Of a DNA stretch of 64,000 nucleotides, positions 46,301 to 58,624 are shown piece by piece. The stretch covers positions 17,801,922-17,865,921 of the forward strand of contig NC_060232.1 of assembly GCF_021155775.2 (NCBI RefSeq). Direction: 5' to 3'. The notes beneath the pieces were generated by a model, which searched no databases, was not told the origin of the DNA, and was given only the letters and a program-made list of their open reading frames with translations. Source of the stretch: Neodiprion pinetum. Lineage: Eukaryota; Arthropoda; Insecta; Hymenoptera; Diprionidae. Numbering within the stretch: position 1 is the stretch's first letter; each line of letters opens with the position of its first letter. The position numbers and the translations under genes are program-made.

Positions 46301-48959
46301 TTTCTTCAATATTTAGTAAAAAGTCAGCTACTTCCGAAGAAACAGACTTTGCGGTAGCAATATTGTAGAGATTATCATTATCCAAATCTGGACTGAATGG
46401 ATTAAAATTTTTATCAAGGATGTTAACAAAATCGGCAATATGTTTACCGTAGATTTTGATTCTATTGGGTTGTAAGTCTGCTGTTACGTCTTGTAAATAT
46501 CTCAATCCACAAGAATCAAGAACATGAGAGATTAAAGCTGCTCTAATACTGTGGCTTTTAGTCCAGCGTTGACGTGCAGCTATGGAATTAGTAAAATGTG
46601 CAATTCCACTGAGACGTTTAGCTGCGTCAGCGTTAATTGTTTGTTCAAGTGTTAGATCTATCGGTATTCTTGAAAATGGTTTGTCAGTTCTTTTAATACC
46701 AAAACATCCATTCATAAAGTCATCCTCTAGTCCAGGGTGAGTTTCATTGATATTATTTAAATTATCAAAATATTTCACACAATATCGAGCGTAATTCGGT
46801 TGATTGAACATAAAAAATAAATTAGCCATTTTTGGAATTACATGCTTAAACATCTGGAAATCACCCATACGTATGCTTCTTGAAAGGGTTATGTAGTAGG
46901 TTATAAGTTGAATATAAATCAGATAGAACTGAGCTGTTTTCCCATGATTACCTTCTCTTGTCTTTGTAACGTATTTTTTATACGAATTTAGCACTTGTGA
47001 TAATACGTGATTAGGTAATAATTCTGTCGACGTCGATGAAACTGGAATTTTTTTATCCTGATACTCTAGAAGATCGTCATAAATTTGTCCTTTCATGAAA
47101 TCGTGTTCAATTCCTTTAGTTTTTAAAAATTGGTCAAAATGTAAAATTTGTAAGCCTAGAGCCATTAACGGATGGAGACGTTTGCATCGGTTAAAATGTT
47201 TACCTTCTACTATTCCATTTACAGAGCCCGAAGCGATAAGTTTGCTCTCAACCATCATGTGAAATAATCCACACTCATTGATAAAAGTTCCAACAGCCTT
47301 AAAAAAGGCCATCATTAAATGGAATGAACCAAGATGTATGAAGAGATTGTTAAACCTTGGAGCTTCTGTTGCTTGAATTTTGTAAGCTATTTTAGCAATC
47401 GCCAAATCATATGTGACTTGCACATAACTTTGGCCACATTCTTTGCCTACGTTTTGTGCTTGCTCCATAGTATACACTACCACTGATACATTTGTTGGTG
47501 ATAAATTAATCGGAGTAAGATAGGATACTTTCTGTTTCGGGCTGTTGTCTTCTATAATTTTACAATTGAATCCTGTCCACGATGGTGTATTCGGCACGTG
47601 AAAAACATGTGACAATAAATGTAATAGATCAATTGTTTGTATGAAAGACAAATTTTCCGGTGAAGGTGATCGATCATTTTGAAGTGGTTTTAAACACCCT
47701 AACATCTTTAATTGTTTACCAAACAGATTGATATCAGGTGTAATTTCATTTAAAGTTCGTCTTCTTTTTCGTGGTGGAGATGGTGGTAACATATTATCAG
47801 AATTCACATTTACGTCATCTTGATTCAATCCACTTTGAGAATTATTATCAATATTTTGGTATGTTATTCCCACAGTGTCATGTAAAGTTTCTTTCCCGTT
47901 TAAGGTGTCGACATATCTATCAAAATTATCAAACGCTACTCCTGTGCATTATGACGGTTTTAGAATAATGTCAGGAGGACAAACTTGTGAACGACGTACA
48001 GATGAGATGGTCGCTTCAGTTTCTAATTCTTCTAGTGTGCTATAGTTACAGCAATGTCCAAATCTATTTAAAATATTTATTATTTTTTTACTGCTTGTTA
48101 GACTTTTAATAGTCATACCAAGAGTAATGTGTTTAGATGGTTTAATTGTACCATTACTCACACAAAAAACTGCATCAGAAGCTATTGAAGAACTTAATCG
48201 GTTACAATTAAGCCCATCTCTGCGACGAATATCTTTACCTCCAATCAGTACTTTAAAAAATCGATCTAATTTGTCAGGAATTGTACATTCACCATTAATT
48301 AAATCATTTGTTTTGATTTTTGATGGTAATTTTAATTTTTCCATTTTTAAAATGGTGTTCCGAAGCATTAATGCAACTTCATCAATCAGGTCGTCTTCTT
48401 CAAGTTTTGTAAAATCATTATCTAACATACTGCAGTCTTGATGAATAATTATTTTTTTTCTTTGCCTTGAAATAATTTTTATACTTTTATTAAAATGTTT
48501 TAGTATTTTTTTTTCAAGATAATGATTAGTTATTAAACTGACTTCTGCCTGAGGATGAAGTTTTAGTTCATATTCCAGCTCACTATTGTACGTATCACAA
48601 AGAGAAGATAATAAAAAACAATTCTTTTTTTTTTAAAACTTCTTCGTCTATTGTTAACACAATTTGATTAAAGATGTCTTTGTGGATATTACGACTTCTA
48701 TGCCAAGAAGTATGTGGAGTTTCCGCAGCTACTTTATTATAATTATTAAAATATAACAATTCACAGGGATGATGATAAAAAAGTGTTTCATTTGCTGCTT
48801 TAAGATTGTTTATTTTTTGCAACAAATCTTCGTTATTCAGTTTATTCATCCACTCAAAGATTTTTTCATATATTTTTGCATCGTTTGAGGAATGTAAACT
48901 GTGCTGTTTACCTTTGCTCTGCTTACGATCTTTATTACAAAAAAAACAAACATTTTTAA

Positions 48960-50259
48960 GGGAGCTTTCCAGTGTGAAATTTTCAAAAAATCGATTTTTT
49001 TTTTTTTTGCTTTATCGAATAGTATACACTCTTCCGAATATTTCCTGAAATTTTCATGCCGAAATTCAGATTATTTCGGTTACTGTACAGCATTTTTTGG
49101 AAGAAGGCAACGGAGCGCTACAGCTGCCGCGTCGGCCGTCTGCCCGTGCGGCCGTTATTTCTATTGTCTCGTTCCTACCTGCACATACATGAACTTGGCT
49201 CGCCAATTGTCGAAAATGTGAATTCGGACTATTGCATAATTTGCCGTTAATTAGCCGTAAATTAGTCGCGCGACTTATTTTTTTGTCGCACTCAATTTTC
49301 AAAAAAAAAGCCGATGGCGTGCTAAATTCTTGAAAATCAATCAATCACTGTGTGTGGCAACTAGCTCCAAAGCACGTATTCTGCGGCAAGCAGATAGTAG
49401 AAATCGCTACGCAGTGTGCTGTGTGTACCTTCAATGAAGGTCACGACCCAATTTCAAAAATTTTGGAGACGATGGGATGCACGATAGGGCCGAGCGCCGC
49501 AGATTTCGCCGCTAAGTACAAGAATGCGCGCATCACCCAAGCAAACGGCCGGGCGTCCCTGGATAGCAAAGAGGCGAGGACAGCTCGTCGGACTGAACAA
49601 TCCATTGAGCACGATCTTTTCGAAGAAGCAGAAGAGATATTGTATGGACCTGGCATCGCTGATTGACCGTAAGTAAACGATTTACCTAAAATTTCCTCAC
49701 TTGAAACTTTGAACGCGTTTTTCTCGAAACAGCATTTTTCAAAACGGTGTCCAACTTGGAGGGCAGAGTTTTAAAGCTATCGAGTTGAATTTTTTACACA
49801 ATATTCTTAACGTCATCGTTTATCGTGCTATGGAAGCTTGTTTTTTTTTTTGACATCTTCCTATTTTTTTGTAAAAAAAACTGCCAAAAAAAATGCTAAA
49901 ATCGATACTTTTTGTTCAAACCGGCGCCATTTTTGCAAAAAAAAAAAAAAAAAAAAAGCCTCCATAGCACGAAAGCCAATTATATACCGATCAATAATCT
50001 TTTTGTGTTTTTTGTTTCACATCAAAATTGTGACCCCCAACGTGGACACCACATCCAAGTGCATTTTCTGCAACAATTGTTTCATCATTTTTATAGATAT
50101 TAATTAATAAATAAATCGATCTTTAACAAATTGTTTTGTATTCTTCAATACCCAATTAATATACAAAAAAAAAAACCAGACCGATTAGATTATTTTTTCC
50201 TTAAAAAAAAAAATCGCGAAAAACAGCGATTTTTCGGGCTGTCACACTGGAAAGCTCCC
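48960..50259. mobile_element. 1300-base TTAA-flanked element, left arm
   Basis: TTAA at 48956-48959 and 50260-50263 flank an element with terminal inverted repeats GGGAGCTTTCCAGTGTGA. TTAA duplications are typical of piggyBac and Kolobok transposons. It splits the nuclease gene: reading frames on both sides belong to one protein. The interior is mainly non-coding with a possible transposase remnant at 49352-49666. Confidence 0.88.
49352..49666 (+). pseudogene. Possible transposase C-terminus inside TTAA element, left
   Basis: A 104-residue frame, MWQLAPKHVFCGKQIVEI onward, ending in a basic then acidic stretch (RITQANGRASLDSKEARTAR). The pattern (W-x-hydrophobic start, CTFNEGHDPISKILETMG, then a charged helix) resembles C-terminal ends of Kolobok-type or related transposases, recalled only in general form. 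It is the only sizeable frame in the 1300-base element, which would then be an internally deleted derivative. The mirror copy lies at 52551-52865. Confidence 0.35.
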
Positions 50260-50926
50260 TTAAGTCCCGGACCTGTTTCTATATCTGAAATATTAGTCTC
50301 CTCAGAGGTTTCATTACAGAGGTCAGTTTCGATATTTAAATCACAATTAGAGCTTGAAGCAGCTTCTTCTGACGTTGTATGACCATTCAAACTTGGAGCA
50401 GCATCTTGTGATATAATCTCACTGTTTAAATTGAAACCAGCAACTTCCGATCCAAACTCACAGTTTGAATTTAAAGCAACATTTTGTGATCTAACTTCAG
50501 TGTCTGAACTTGGAGCAGTATCTTGTGTTGTTAACTCACTGTTTGAATATGAAGCAGTATCTTGTGATGTTACCTCACTGTTAGCATTTGAAGCAGCATC
50601 TTTTGAAATCGTTTCACTGATATCAACTGAAGTACTAGATGATGAAGTGGTAGTTATGGCACAATTTGTTTCAGACGATGAATTATCTTCTAATAAATGA
50701 CGGTATTTAGCCATTAAAGCAGTGAAACTGCTGTAACACTCTCTGTGATACCCATCTGTAGTATTTACTTGTGCAGGCAGCTCGGTATTGCTGTACTTTA
50801 ATTTACATTTCACACGTACTCTCAAAATTTTCTGACATTTTTTTAGTTTATCGTCAACAAAAATTATTATTTTATCATTATTTTTTTTGCAAAATACACA
50901 AGTTTTTATTTTATCACTCGACATTG

Positions 50927-51290
50927 TAACAAAACTCAAAAGTAAACATTAAAACAAACACAAACATCAACATGTGATTTCACTCTGACGCTATCTTGAG
51001 ATCTTACCGTTTTCGCCACCGTCACTGTCCAAGCGTCCGTACTTGCGGAACAACTGCAAGCGCCCGTCAGACGCACAATACCACGCTATCTTACGCAGAG
51101 CGAGTGCAGTCGCTCGTAAAAACAAATGCTTAAAAAATCATAACATAATGTTGGGTTACCATGGTCACCGTTCGTACATAACGAGCGTCAAATGTTGGGT
51201 TACCATGGTCACCGTTCGTACATAACGAGCGTCAAATGTTGGGTTACCATGGTCACCGCTCGTACAGAGCGAGCGTCACCAACGCCTGAC
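50927..51290. promoter_or_regulatory. Central spacer between head-to-head transposon genes
   Basis: A stretch of 364 bases between the two arms, not palindromic overall, lying immediately upstream of the ATG of both outward-facing genes. It could act as a shared two-way promoter. It contains three 44-base repeats (51148-51279) on the right side only. Promoter role is inferred from position. Confidence 0.4.
51148..51279 (+). repeat. Three 44-base tandem repeats in the palindrome centre
   Basis: Unit start ATGTTGGGTTACCATGGTCA at 51148, 51192 and 51236, followed by CCGTTCGTACATAACGAGCG. Each unit has two near-palindromes, GGTTACCATGGTCACC and GTTCGTACATAACGAGC. The third unit differs at a few bases. 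Confidence 0.93.
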
Positions 51291-51957
51291 AATGTCGAGT
51301 GATAAAATAAAAACTTGTGTATTTTGCAAAAAAAAATAATGATAAAATAATAATTTTTGTTGACGATAAACTAAAAAAATGTCAGAAAATTTTGAGAGTA
51401 CGTGTGAAATGTAAATTAAAGTACAGCAATACCGAGCTGCCTGCACAAGTAAATACTACAGATGGGTATCACAGAGAGTGTTACAGCAGTTTCACTGCTT
51501 TAATGGCTAAATACCGTCATTTATTAGAAGATAATTCATCGTCTGAAACAAATTGTGCCATAACTACCACTTCATCATCTAGTACTTCAGTTGATATCAG
51601 TGAAACGATTTCAAAAGATGCTGCTTCAAATGCTAACAGTGAGGTAACATCACAAGATACTGCTTCATATTCAAACAGTGAGTTAACAACACAAGATACT
51701 GCTCCAAGTTCAGACACTGAAGTTAGATCACAAAATGTTGCTTTAAATTCAAACTGTGAGTTTGGATCGGAAGTTGCTGGTTTCAATTTAAACAGTGAGA
51801 TTATATCACAAGATGCTGCTCCAAGTTTGAATGGTCATACAACGTCAGAAGAAGCTGCTTCAAGCTCTAATTGTGATTTAAATATCGAAACTGACCTCTG
51901 TAATGAAACCTCTGAGGAGACTAATATTTCAGATATAGAAACAGGTCCGGGACTTAA

Positions 51958-53257
51958 GGGAGCTTTCCAGTGTGACAGCCCGAAAAATCGCTGTTTTTCG
52001 CGATTTTTTTTTTTAAGGAAAAAATAATCTAATCGGTCTGGTTTTTTTTTTTGTATATTAATTGGGTATTGAAGAATACAAAACAATTTGTTAAAGATCG
52101 ATTTATTTATTAATTAATATCTATAAAAATGATGAAACAATTGTTGCAGAAAATGCACTTGGATGTGGTGTCCACGTTGGGGGTCACAATTTTGATGTGA
52201 AACAAAAAACACAAAAAGATTATTGATCGGTATATAATTGGCTTTCGTGCTATGGAGGCTTTTTTTTTTTTTTTTTTTTTGCAAAAATGGCGCCGGTTTG
52301 AACAAAAAGTATCGATTTTAGCATTTTTTTTGGCAGTTTTTTTTACAAAAAAATAGGAAGATGTCAAAAAAAAAAACAAGCTTCCATAGCACGATAAACG
52401 ATGACGTTAAGAATATTGTGTAAAAAATTCAACTCGATAGCTTTAAAACTCTGCCCTCCAAGTTGGACACCGTTTTGAAAAATGCTGTTTCGAGAAAAAC
52501 GCGTTCAAAGTTTCAAGTGAGGAAATTTTAGGTAAATCGTTTACTTACGGTCAATCAGCGATGCCAGGTCCATACAATATCTCTTCTGCTTCTTCGAAAA
52601 GATCGTGCTCAATGGATTGTTCAGTCCGACGAGCTGTCCTCGCCTCTTTGCTATCCAGGGACGCCCGGCCGTTTGCTTGGGTGATGCGCGCATTCTTGTA
52701 CTTAGCGGCGAAATCTGCGGCGCTCGGCCCTATCGTGCATCCCATCGTCTCCAAAATTTTTGAAATTGGGTCGTGACCTTCATTGAAGGTACACACAGCA
52801 CACTGCGTAGCGATTTCTACTATCTGCTTGCCGCAGAATACGTGCTTTGGAGCTAGTTGCCACACACAGTGATTGATTGATTTTCAAGAATTTAGCACGC
52901 CATCGGCTTTTTTTTTGAAAATTGAGTGCGACAAAAAAATAAGTCGCGCGACTAATTTACGGCTAATTAACGGCAAATTATGCAATAGTCCGAATTCACA
53001 TTTTCGACAATTGGCGAGCCAAGTTCATGTATGTGCAGGTAGGAACGAGACAATAGAAATAACGGCCGCACGGGCAGACGGCCGACGCGGCAGCTGTAGC
53101 GCTCCGTTGCCTTCTTCCAAAAAATGCTGTACAGTAACCGAAATAATCTGAATTTCGGCATGAAAATTTCAGGAAATATTCGGAAGAGTGTATACTATTC
53201 GATAAAGCAAAAAAAAAAAAAATCGATTTTTTGAAAATTTCACACTGGAAAGCTCCC
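51958..53257. mobile_element. 1300-base TTAA-flanked element, right arm
   Basis: Mirror of 48960-50259, the same 1300-base length, with TTAA at 51954-51957 and 53258-53261 and the same terminal repeats GGGAGCTTTCC. Two independent insertions at the same site of both arms are very unlikely. Confidence 0.88.
52551..52865 (-). pseudogene. Possible transposase C-terminus inside TTAA element, right
   Basis: Identical in translation to 49352-49666, mirror copy in the right arm. See that entry for the weak family resemblance. Confidence 0.35.
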
Positions 53258-56200
53258 TTAAAAATGTTTGTTTTTTTTGTAATAAAGATCGTAAGCAGAG
53301 CAAAGGTAAACAGCACAGTTTACATTCCTCAAACGATGCAAAAATATATGAAAAAATCTTTGAGTGGATGAATAAACTGAATAACGAAGATTTGTTGCAA
53401 AAAATAAACAATCTTAAAGCAGCAAATGAAACACTTTTTTATCATCATCCCTGTGAATTGTTATATTTTAATAATTATAATAAAGTAGCTGCGGAAACTC
53501 CACATACTTCTTGGCATAGAAGTCGTAATATCCACAAAGACATCTTTAATCAAATTGTGTTAACAATAGACGAAGAAGTTTTAAAAAAAAAAGAATTGTT
53601 TTTTATTATCTTCTCTTTGTGATACGTACAATAGTGAGCTGGAATATGAACTAAAACTTCATCCTCAGGCAGAAGTCAGTTTAATAACTAATCATTATCT
53701 TGAAAAAAAAATACTAAAACATTTTAATAAAAGTATAAAAATTATTTCAAGGCAAAGAAAAAAAATAATTATTCATCAAGACTGCAGTATGTTAGATAAT
53801 GATTTTACAAAACTTGAAGAAGACGACCTGATTGATGAAGTTGCATTAATGCTTCGGAACACCATTTTAAAAATGGAAAAATTAAAATTACCATCAAAAA
53901 TCAAAACAAATGATTTAATTAATGGTGAATGTACAATTCCTGACAAATTAGATCGATTTTTTAAAGTACTGATTGGAGGTAAAGATATTCGTCGCAGAGA
54001 TGGGCTTAATTGTAACCGATTAAGTTCTTCAATAGCTTCTGATGCAGTTTTTTGTGTGAGTAATGGTACAATTAAACCATCTAAACACATTACTCTTGGT
54101 ATGACTATTAAAAGTCTAACAAGCAGTAAAAAAATAATAAATATTTTAAATAGATTTGGACATTGCTGTAACTATAGCACACTAGAAGAATTAGAAACTG
54201 AAGCGACCATCTCATCTGTACGTCGTTCACAAGTTTGTCCTCCTGACATTATTCTAAAACCGTCATAATGCACAGGAGTAGCGTTTGATAATTTTGATAG
54301 ATATGTCGACACCTTAAACGGGAAAGAAACTTTACATGACACTGTGGGAATAACATACCAAAATATTGATAATAATTCTCAAAGTGGATTGAATCAAGAT
54401 GACGTAAATGTGAATTCTGATAATATGTTACCACCATCTCCACCACGAAAAAGAAGACGAACTTTAAATGAAATTACACCTGATATCAATCTGTTTGGTA
54501 AACAATTAAAGATGTTAGGGTGTTTAAAACCACTTCAAAATGATCGATCACCTTCACCGGAAAATTTGTCTTTCATACAAACAATTGATCTATTACATTT
54601 ATTGTCACATGTTTTTCACGTGCCGAATACACCATCGTGGACAGGATTCAATTGTAAAATTATAGAAGACAACAGCCCGAAACAGAAAGTATCCTATCTT
54701 ACTCCGATTAATTTATCACCAACAAATGTATCAGTGGTAGTGTATACTATGGAGCAAGCACAAAACGTAGGCAAAGAATGTGGCCAAAGTTATGTGCAAG
54801 TCACATATGATTTGGCGATTGCTAAAATAGCTTACAAAATTCAAGCAACAGAAGCTCCAAGGTTTAACAATCTCTTCATACATCTTGGTTCATTCCATTT
54901 AATGATGGCCTTTTTTAAGGCTGTTGGAACTTTTATCAATGAGTGTGGATTATTTCACATGATGGTTGAGAGCAAACTTATCGCTTCGGGCTCTGTAAAT
55001 GGAATAGTAGAAGGTAAACATTTTAACCGATGCAAACGTCTCCATCCGTTAATGGCTCTAGGCTTACAAATTTTACATTTTGACCAATTTTTAAAAACTA
55101 AAGGAATTGAACACGATTTCATGAAAGGACAAATTTATGACGATCTTCTAGAGTATCAGGATAAAAAAATTCCAGTTTCATCGACGTCGACAGAATTATT
55201 ACCTAATCACGTATTATCACAAGTGCTAAATTCGTATAAAAAATACGTTACAAAGACAAGAGAAGGTAATCATGGGAAAACAGCTCAGTTCTATCTGATT
55301 TATATTCAACTTATAACCTACTACATAACCCTTTCAAGAAGCATACGTATGGGTGATTTCCAGATGTTTAAGCATGTAATTCCAAAAATGGCTAATTTAT
55401 TTTTTATGTTCAATCAACCGAATTACGCTCGATATTGTGTGAAATATTTTGATAATTTAAATAATATCAATGAAACTCACCCTGGACTAGAGGATGACTT
55501 TATGAATGGATGTTTTGGTATTAAAAGAACTGACAAACCATTTTCAAGAATACCGATAGATCTAACACTTGAACAAACAATTAACGCTGACGCAGCTAAA
55601 CGTCTCAGTGGAATTGCACATTTTACTAATTCCATAGCTGCACGTCAACGCTGGACTAAAAGCCACAGTATTAGAGCAGCTTTAATCTCTCATGTTCTTG
55701 ATTCTTGTGGATTGAGATATTTACAAGACGTAACAGCAGACTTACAACCCAATAGAATCAAAATCTACGGTAAACATATTGCCGATTTTGTTAACATCCT
55801 TGATAAAAATTTTAATCCATTCAGTCCAGATTTGGATAATGATAATCTCTACAATATTGCTACCGCAAAGTCTGTTTCTTCGGAAGTAGCTGACTTTTTA
55901 CTAAATATTGAAGAAAATGGTGAAGATTTGAGAAACCAGTTTATTAATGAATGTGCTGAGGATGAGAATAGATTTGATAAGCCAATTAAAAAAAATAAAG
56001 TGCTCAATTTTGCTGAAGCTCCTAAAAAGAAAAAATTAACACTGGGTAATAAAGTTGTTGAACTTAGAATGCAAAGAGATTTATTTGCTCGAATGTTGGG
56101 GATCTCTCTTACTCACAAGGTTGATATTGAGAAGGTATTGTCATTTCCACTAACACCGATGCCAACATCAATGTGTCATGCAGATGGCTCCATTTGTAAA

Positions 56201-58402
56201 ACCGACAAAGCACAATTAGCGAAATTAATAGAGAAGAAAATGGATGACAAAGTGAATCAACCACCATCATCTTTTGACATCAGTATTGTTGATGGTTTCT
56301 TTATGTTACATCTTATGAAAGATGTACCTCAAACCTATGACGGCATATCAAAAAAGTTCCTCAAGATGATGACGCCATTTAAATCTACTCGTATTGATAT
56401 TGTGTTTGACCAATATTTTTCACCTTCCATAAAAGATTGTGAGCGTTCACGCCGAGATGAATCTGACAGCCCAGTATCAATCGGACCATATCAAAGTCGT
56501 CCCCATAATTTTTCAGCAGAACTTAAAAATGTACAATTTAAAGAAGCTGTAGTTAACTTCTTCATTGATCATTGGGCTAATGATGAGATGATACCTTTTA
56601 TTGGTAATAAAAATATTTACTTAAGTTACAACAAATGTTATTCTTATAGAGTAGAACAAAGAACAAAGTCTTCAGAACAATTGAAGATTCATTGTCATGT
56701 GAAGAGCATGAGGAAGCTGATTCTCGGATAATATATAATATTTGTCAAATAAATTTCGACGCAAATGTTCTTATACGCTGTTTTGACTCAGATATTTTAA
56801 TTATACTTCTTGGCAATATGGATCATTTAAGCGCATCCCTGAAAGTTTGGATAAACATGGGTGTAGGTAATCATCAGCGATACATAAACGTTAATGAATT
56901 ATATCAAATCCTAGGTAATTCATTGTCTGAAGCTCTACCGTGTTTCCACGCAATCACAGGATGTGATTACACACCGGCTTTCTTTCGAAAAGGTAAAATT
57001 AGGCCTTTTAAACTGCTCAAAAAATCTAAAGAATATCAGGCAGCTTTTCAAAACATTACTACAGATGATGAAGAATTACTAGAAAGCACATTTGTAACTC
57101 TAGAGAAATTTATTTGTCAAATGTATGGGGTCCGCAATTCTTCCAATGTAAATGATGTCAGATTTCATCTCTTCTCAAGTACTTATCAATCAAATAAGCC
57201 GGATGATAATTTTGAAAAAAAATTTCGAAACTTCGATCCATCAAGTTTACCACCCTGTAAAGCGGAATTGCAACAACATTTATTAAGAGTTCGCTATGTC
57301 ACAAAACTGTGGAGAAATGCTCACTTAAAACATCCAACATCTTTATCACCACTTGCTTCTGGTTGGACCATCAGCGACAACAAGTATGATTTTATCTGGT
57401 TTGTGGGAGGACAATTACCATCATCAGTTGCAGATATTATTATTCAAAGTAAGTACGAAGTAAAATAATTAAATAATGAAAAGAATTACACTAACGTTAT
57501 TTTTGTTTTTACAGATGATAAATTATTAGAAGGCGACACCGCCAAAGATGATGATATAAACGACTATGATAATGAAAGCGACGACAATGATGACGATTAT
57601 GAGGATGCATCATTTTTTCGCGACACTATTATTGATTGAGAAAAACCATAATCATTTGTAACTTGCGTGTGGTAATCAGAAAAATGTAAATAAAAAATGA
57701 AAAGCTTGAACTTTCAAAAATAAAATTTTTTTACTCCCTCTTCTGTAATGTACTGGAATTCTAATTTTATTCGTTCTCTGTTAATGCTTAAATGTTATTG
57801 TCGTGAACTCGTACTAATTTAATAGTTTCTCGTCTCTTTCTTAACCATCTATTGCGCAACTGTCTCTCTCTGGCTAGTAGGATGATACAGGAATACTTTT
57901 CAGAGTTTTATCAGTCTGGCTTATTATTAAACAATGGAATTATTGTCTGGCAAATTAATTTTAAGATTTTTGATAGTAATAGAGCAACATATCAAAATTA
58001 CAGGCATACTGAAATACTTTGAATTTTTTTTTTTTTTTTTTTTTTCGATAAACAATAGCGTATGGCGCGTTATTAACAATGATAAAAATGTCTGGCAATA
58101 TGATAAGTATGTTTGTTAATCCTATCAAAATTCATAAAAAAAAAATTTAGCTTCATTAAATAATTTTAAAAATTGATATTATCACCTGTACAGGTAGGAT
58201 GCGCACAGGTAAACGCAACCGGTACCGGCGGCCAGATGGTTCGGGCGCTGATCGACAGAGCCAAAGGAACGGCTTATAAAAAAATCAGCTGACCTGAAAT
58301 TCTTGTTTTCCCGACGTTGCTAGCTCCCGTACTAATATTCATTACAACAATATCATATTTATTATCACCAGTAGAACACATGTGTTGCCTACTGCGTGCC
58401 CA

Positions 58403-58470
58403 CGCTAGGACTTCCCCACACTAGGACTCCCCCACACTAGGAATCCCCCACACTAGGACTCCCCCACACT
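58403..58470 (+). repeat. 17-base tandem repeats, four copies
   Basis: CCCACACTAGGACTCCC-type units with small changes (ACTTCC, GAATCC), just outside the right end of the palindrome. Confidence 0.85.
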
Positions 58471-58624
58471 CTCGTGCTTACCTATTCTCTCGGGGTACAC
58501 GCACATACATACATACACTTGTACAGTGTATTTACATACATTACAGTGTACATAACACAGTTCTACAAGGGAAAGCGTAAACAGAACACGTTGGATAATA
58601 CTTAGGAGAGGAAGAGAGGGAGAG

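Larger units (their letters stand above)
44578..50924 (-). pseudogene. Academ-like nuclease/transposase gene, left arm
   Basis: The gene starts MSSDKIKTCVFCKKNNDK at 50924 (C-x2-C motif, then HRECYSSF), with a Ser/Thr-rich acidic linker. It is split by a 1300-base TTAA element (48960-50259) and continues at 48955 with NVCFFCN-like coding. The main part (47948-45486) has LGSFHLMMAFFKAVGTF and INADAAKRLSGIAHF. Near the end, CEEHEEADSRIIY, FDSDILIILLGN and HAITGCDYTPAFFRKGK resemble XPG/FEN acidic nuclease motifs. An intron of 66 bases (44703-44768) leads to a last exon coding an acidic tail. Besides the insertion, breaks are a T10 run (48625-48634), an in-frame TAA (47949-47951) and a frame change near 45520-45580. 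The first codons are in frame here, unlike in the right arm. It is related to the gene at 26161-31017 but has no CXC tail. Confidence 0.78.
51292..57639 (+). pseudogene. Academ-like nuclease/transposase gene, right arm
   Basis: Mirror image of the left-arm gene. ATG at 51292, but an A9 run at 51328-51336 (A8 in the left arm) shifts the frame after about 14 codons, so the frame that continues starts without a proper N-terminus. The 1300-base TTAA element (51958-53257), the A10 run (53583-53592), the in-frame TAA (54266-54268) and the frame change near 56640-56700 are all shared with the left arm. Nuclease-like motifs are the same (FDSDILIILLGN, HAITGCDYTPAFFRKGK). The donor at 57448/57449 (GTAAGT) and acceptor at 57514 join to an acidic last exon ending TGA 57637-57639. 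The protein would be roughly 1.4 thousand residues if whole. Confidence 0.78.
43914..58307. mobile_element. 14.4-kb palindromic Academ-like transposon
   Basis: Two arms (about 43914-50926 and 51291-58307) are reverse complements: paired coordinates sum to 102216 near the centre and 102217 outside a single-base indel. All reading frames compared are otherwise identical. Outer ends read GAATTTCAGGTCAGCTG and the complement; a further GGAGCTAGCAACGT lies inverted on both sides beyond a diverged 10-base block. Each arm holds a whole transposase-like gene pointing outward. The 0.36-kb centre is not palindromic. AATT next to TCAGGTC...GACCTGA could be a 4-base target duplication, but because AATT is its own complement it could equally be part of the repeat. 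Confidence 0.85.

Noticed and set aside
49352..52865. Two independent genes in the TTAA elements
   Set aside because: They are mirror copies of one sequence.
43914..58307. Palindrome as a simple missed-adapter read artefact
   Set aside because: Such artefacts normally have no unique centre. Here a 364-base non-palindromic spacer and different outer flanks argue for a real structure, though reads should still be checked.
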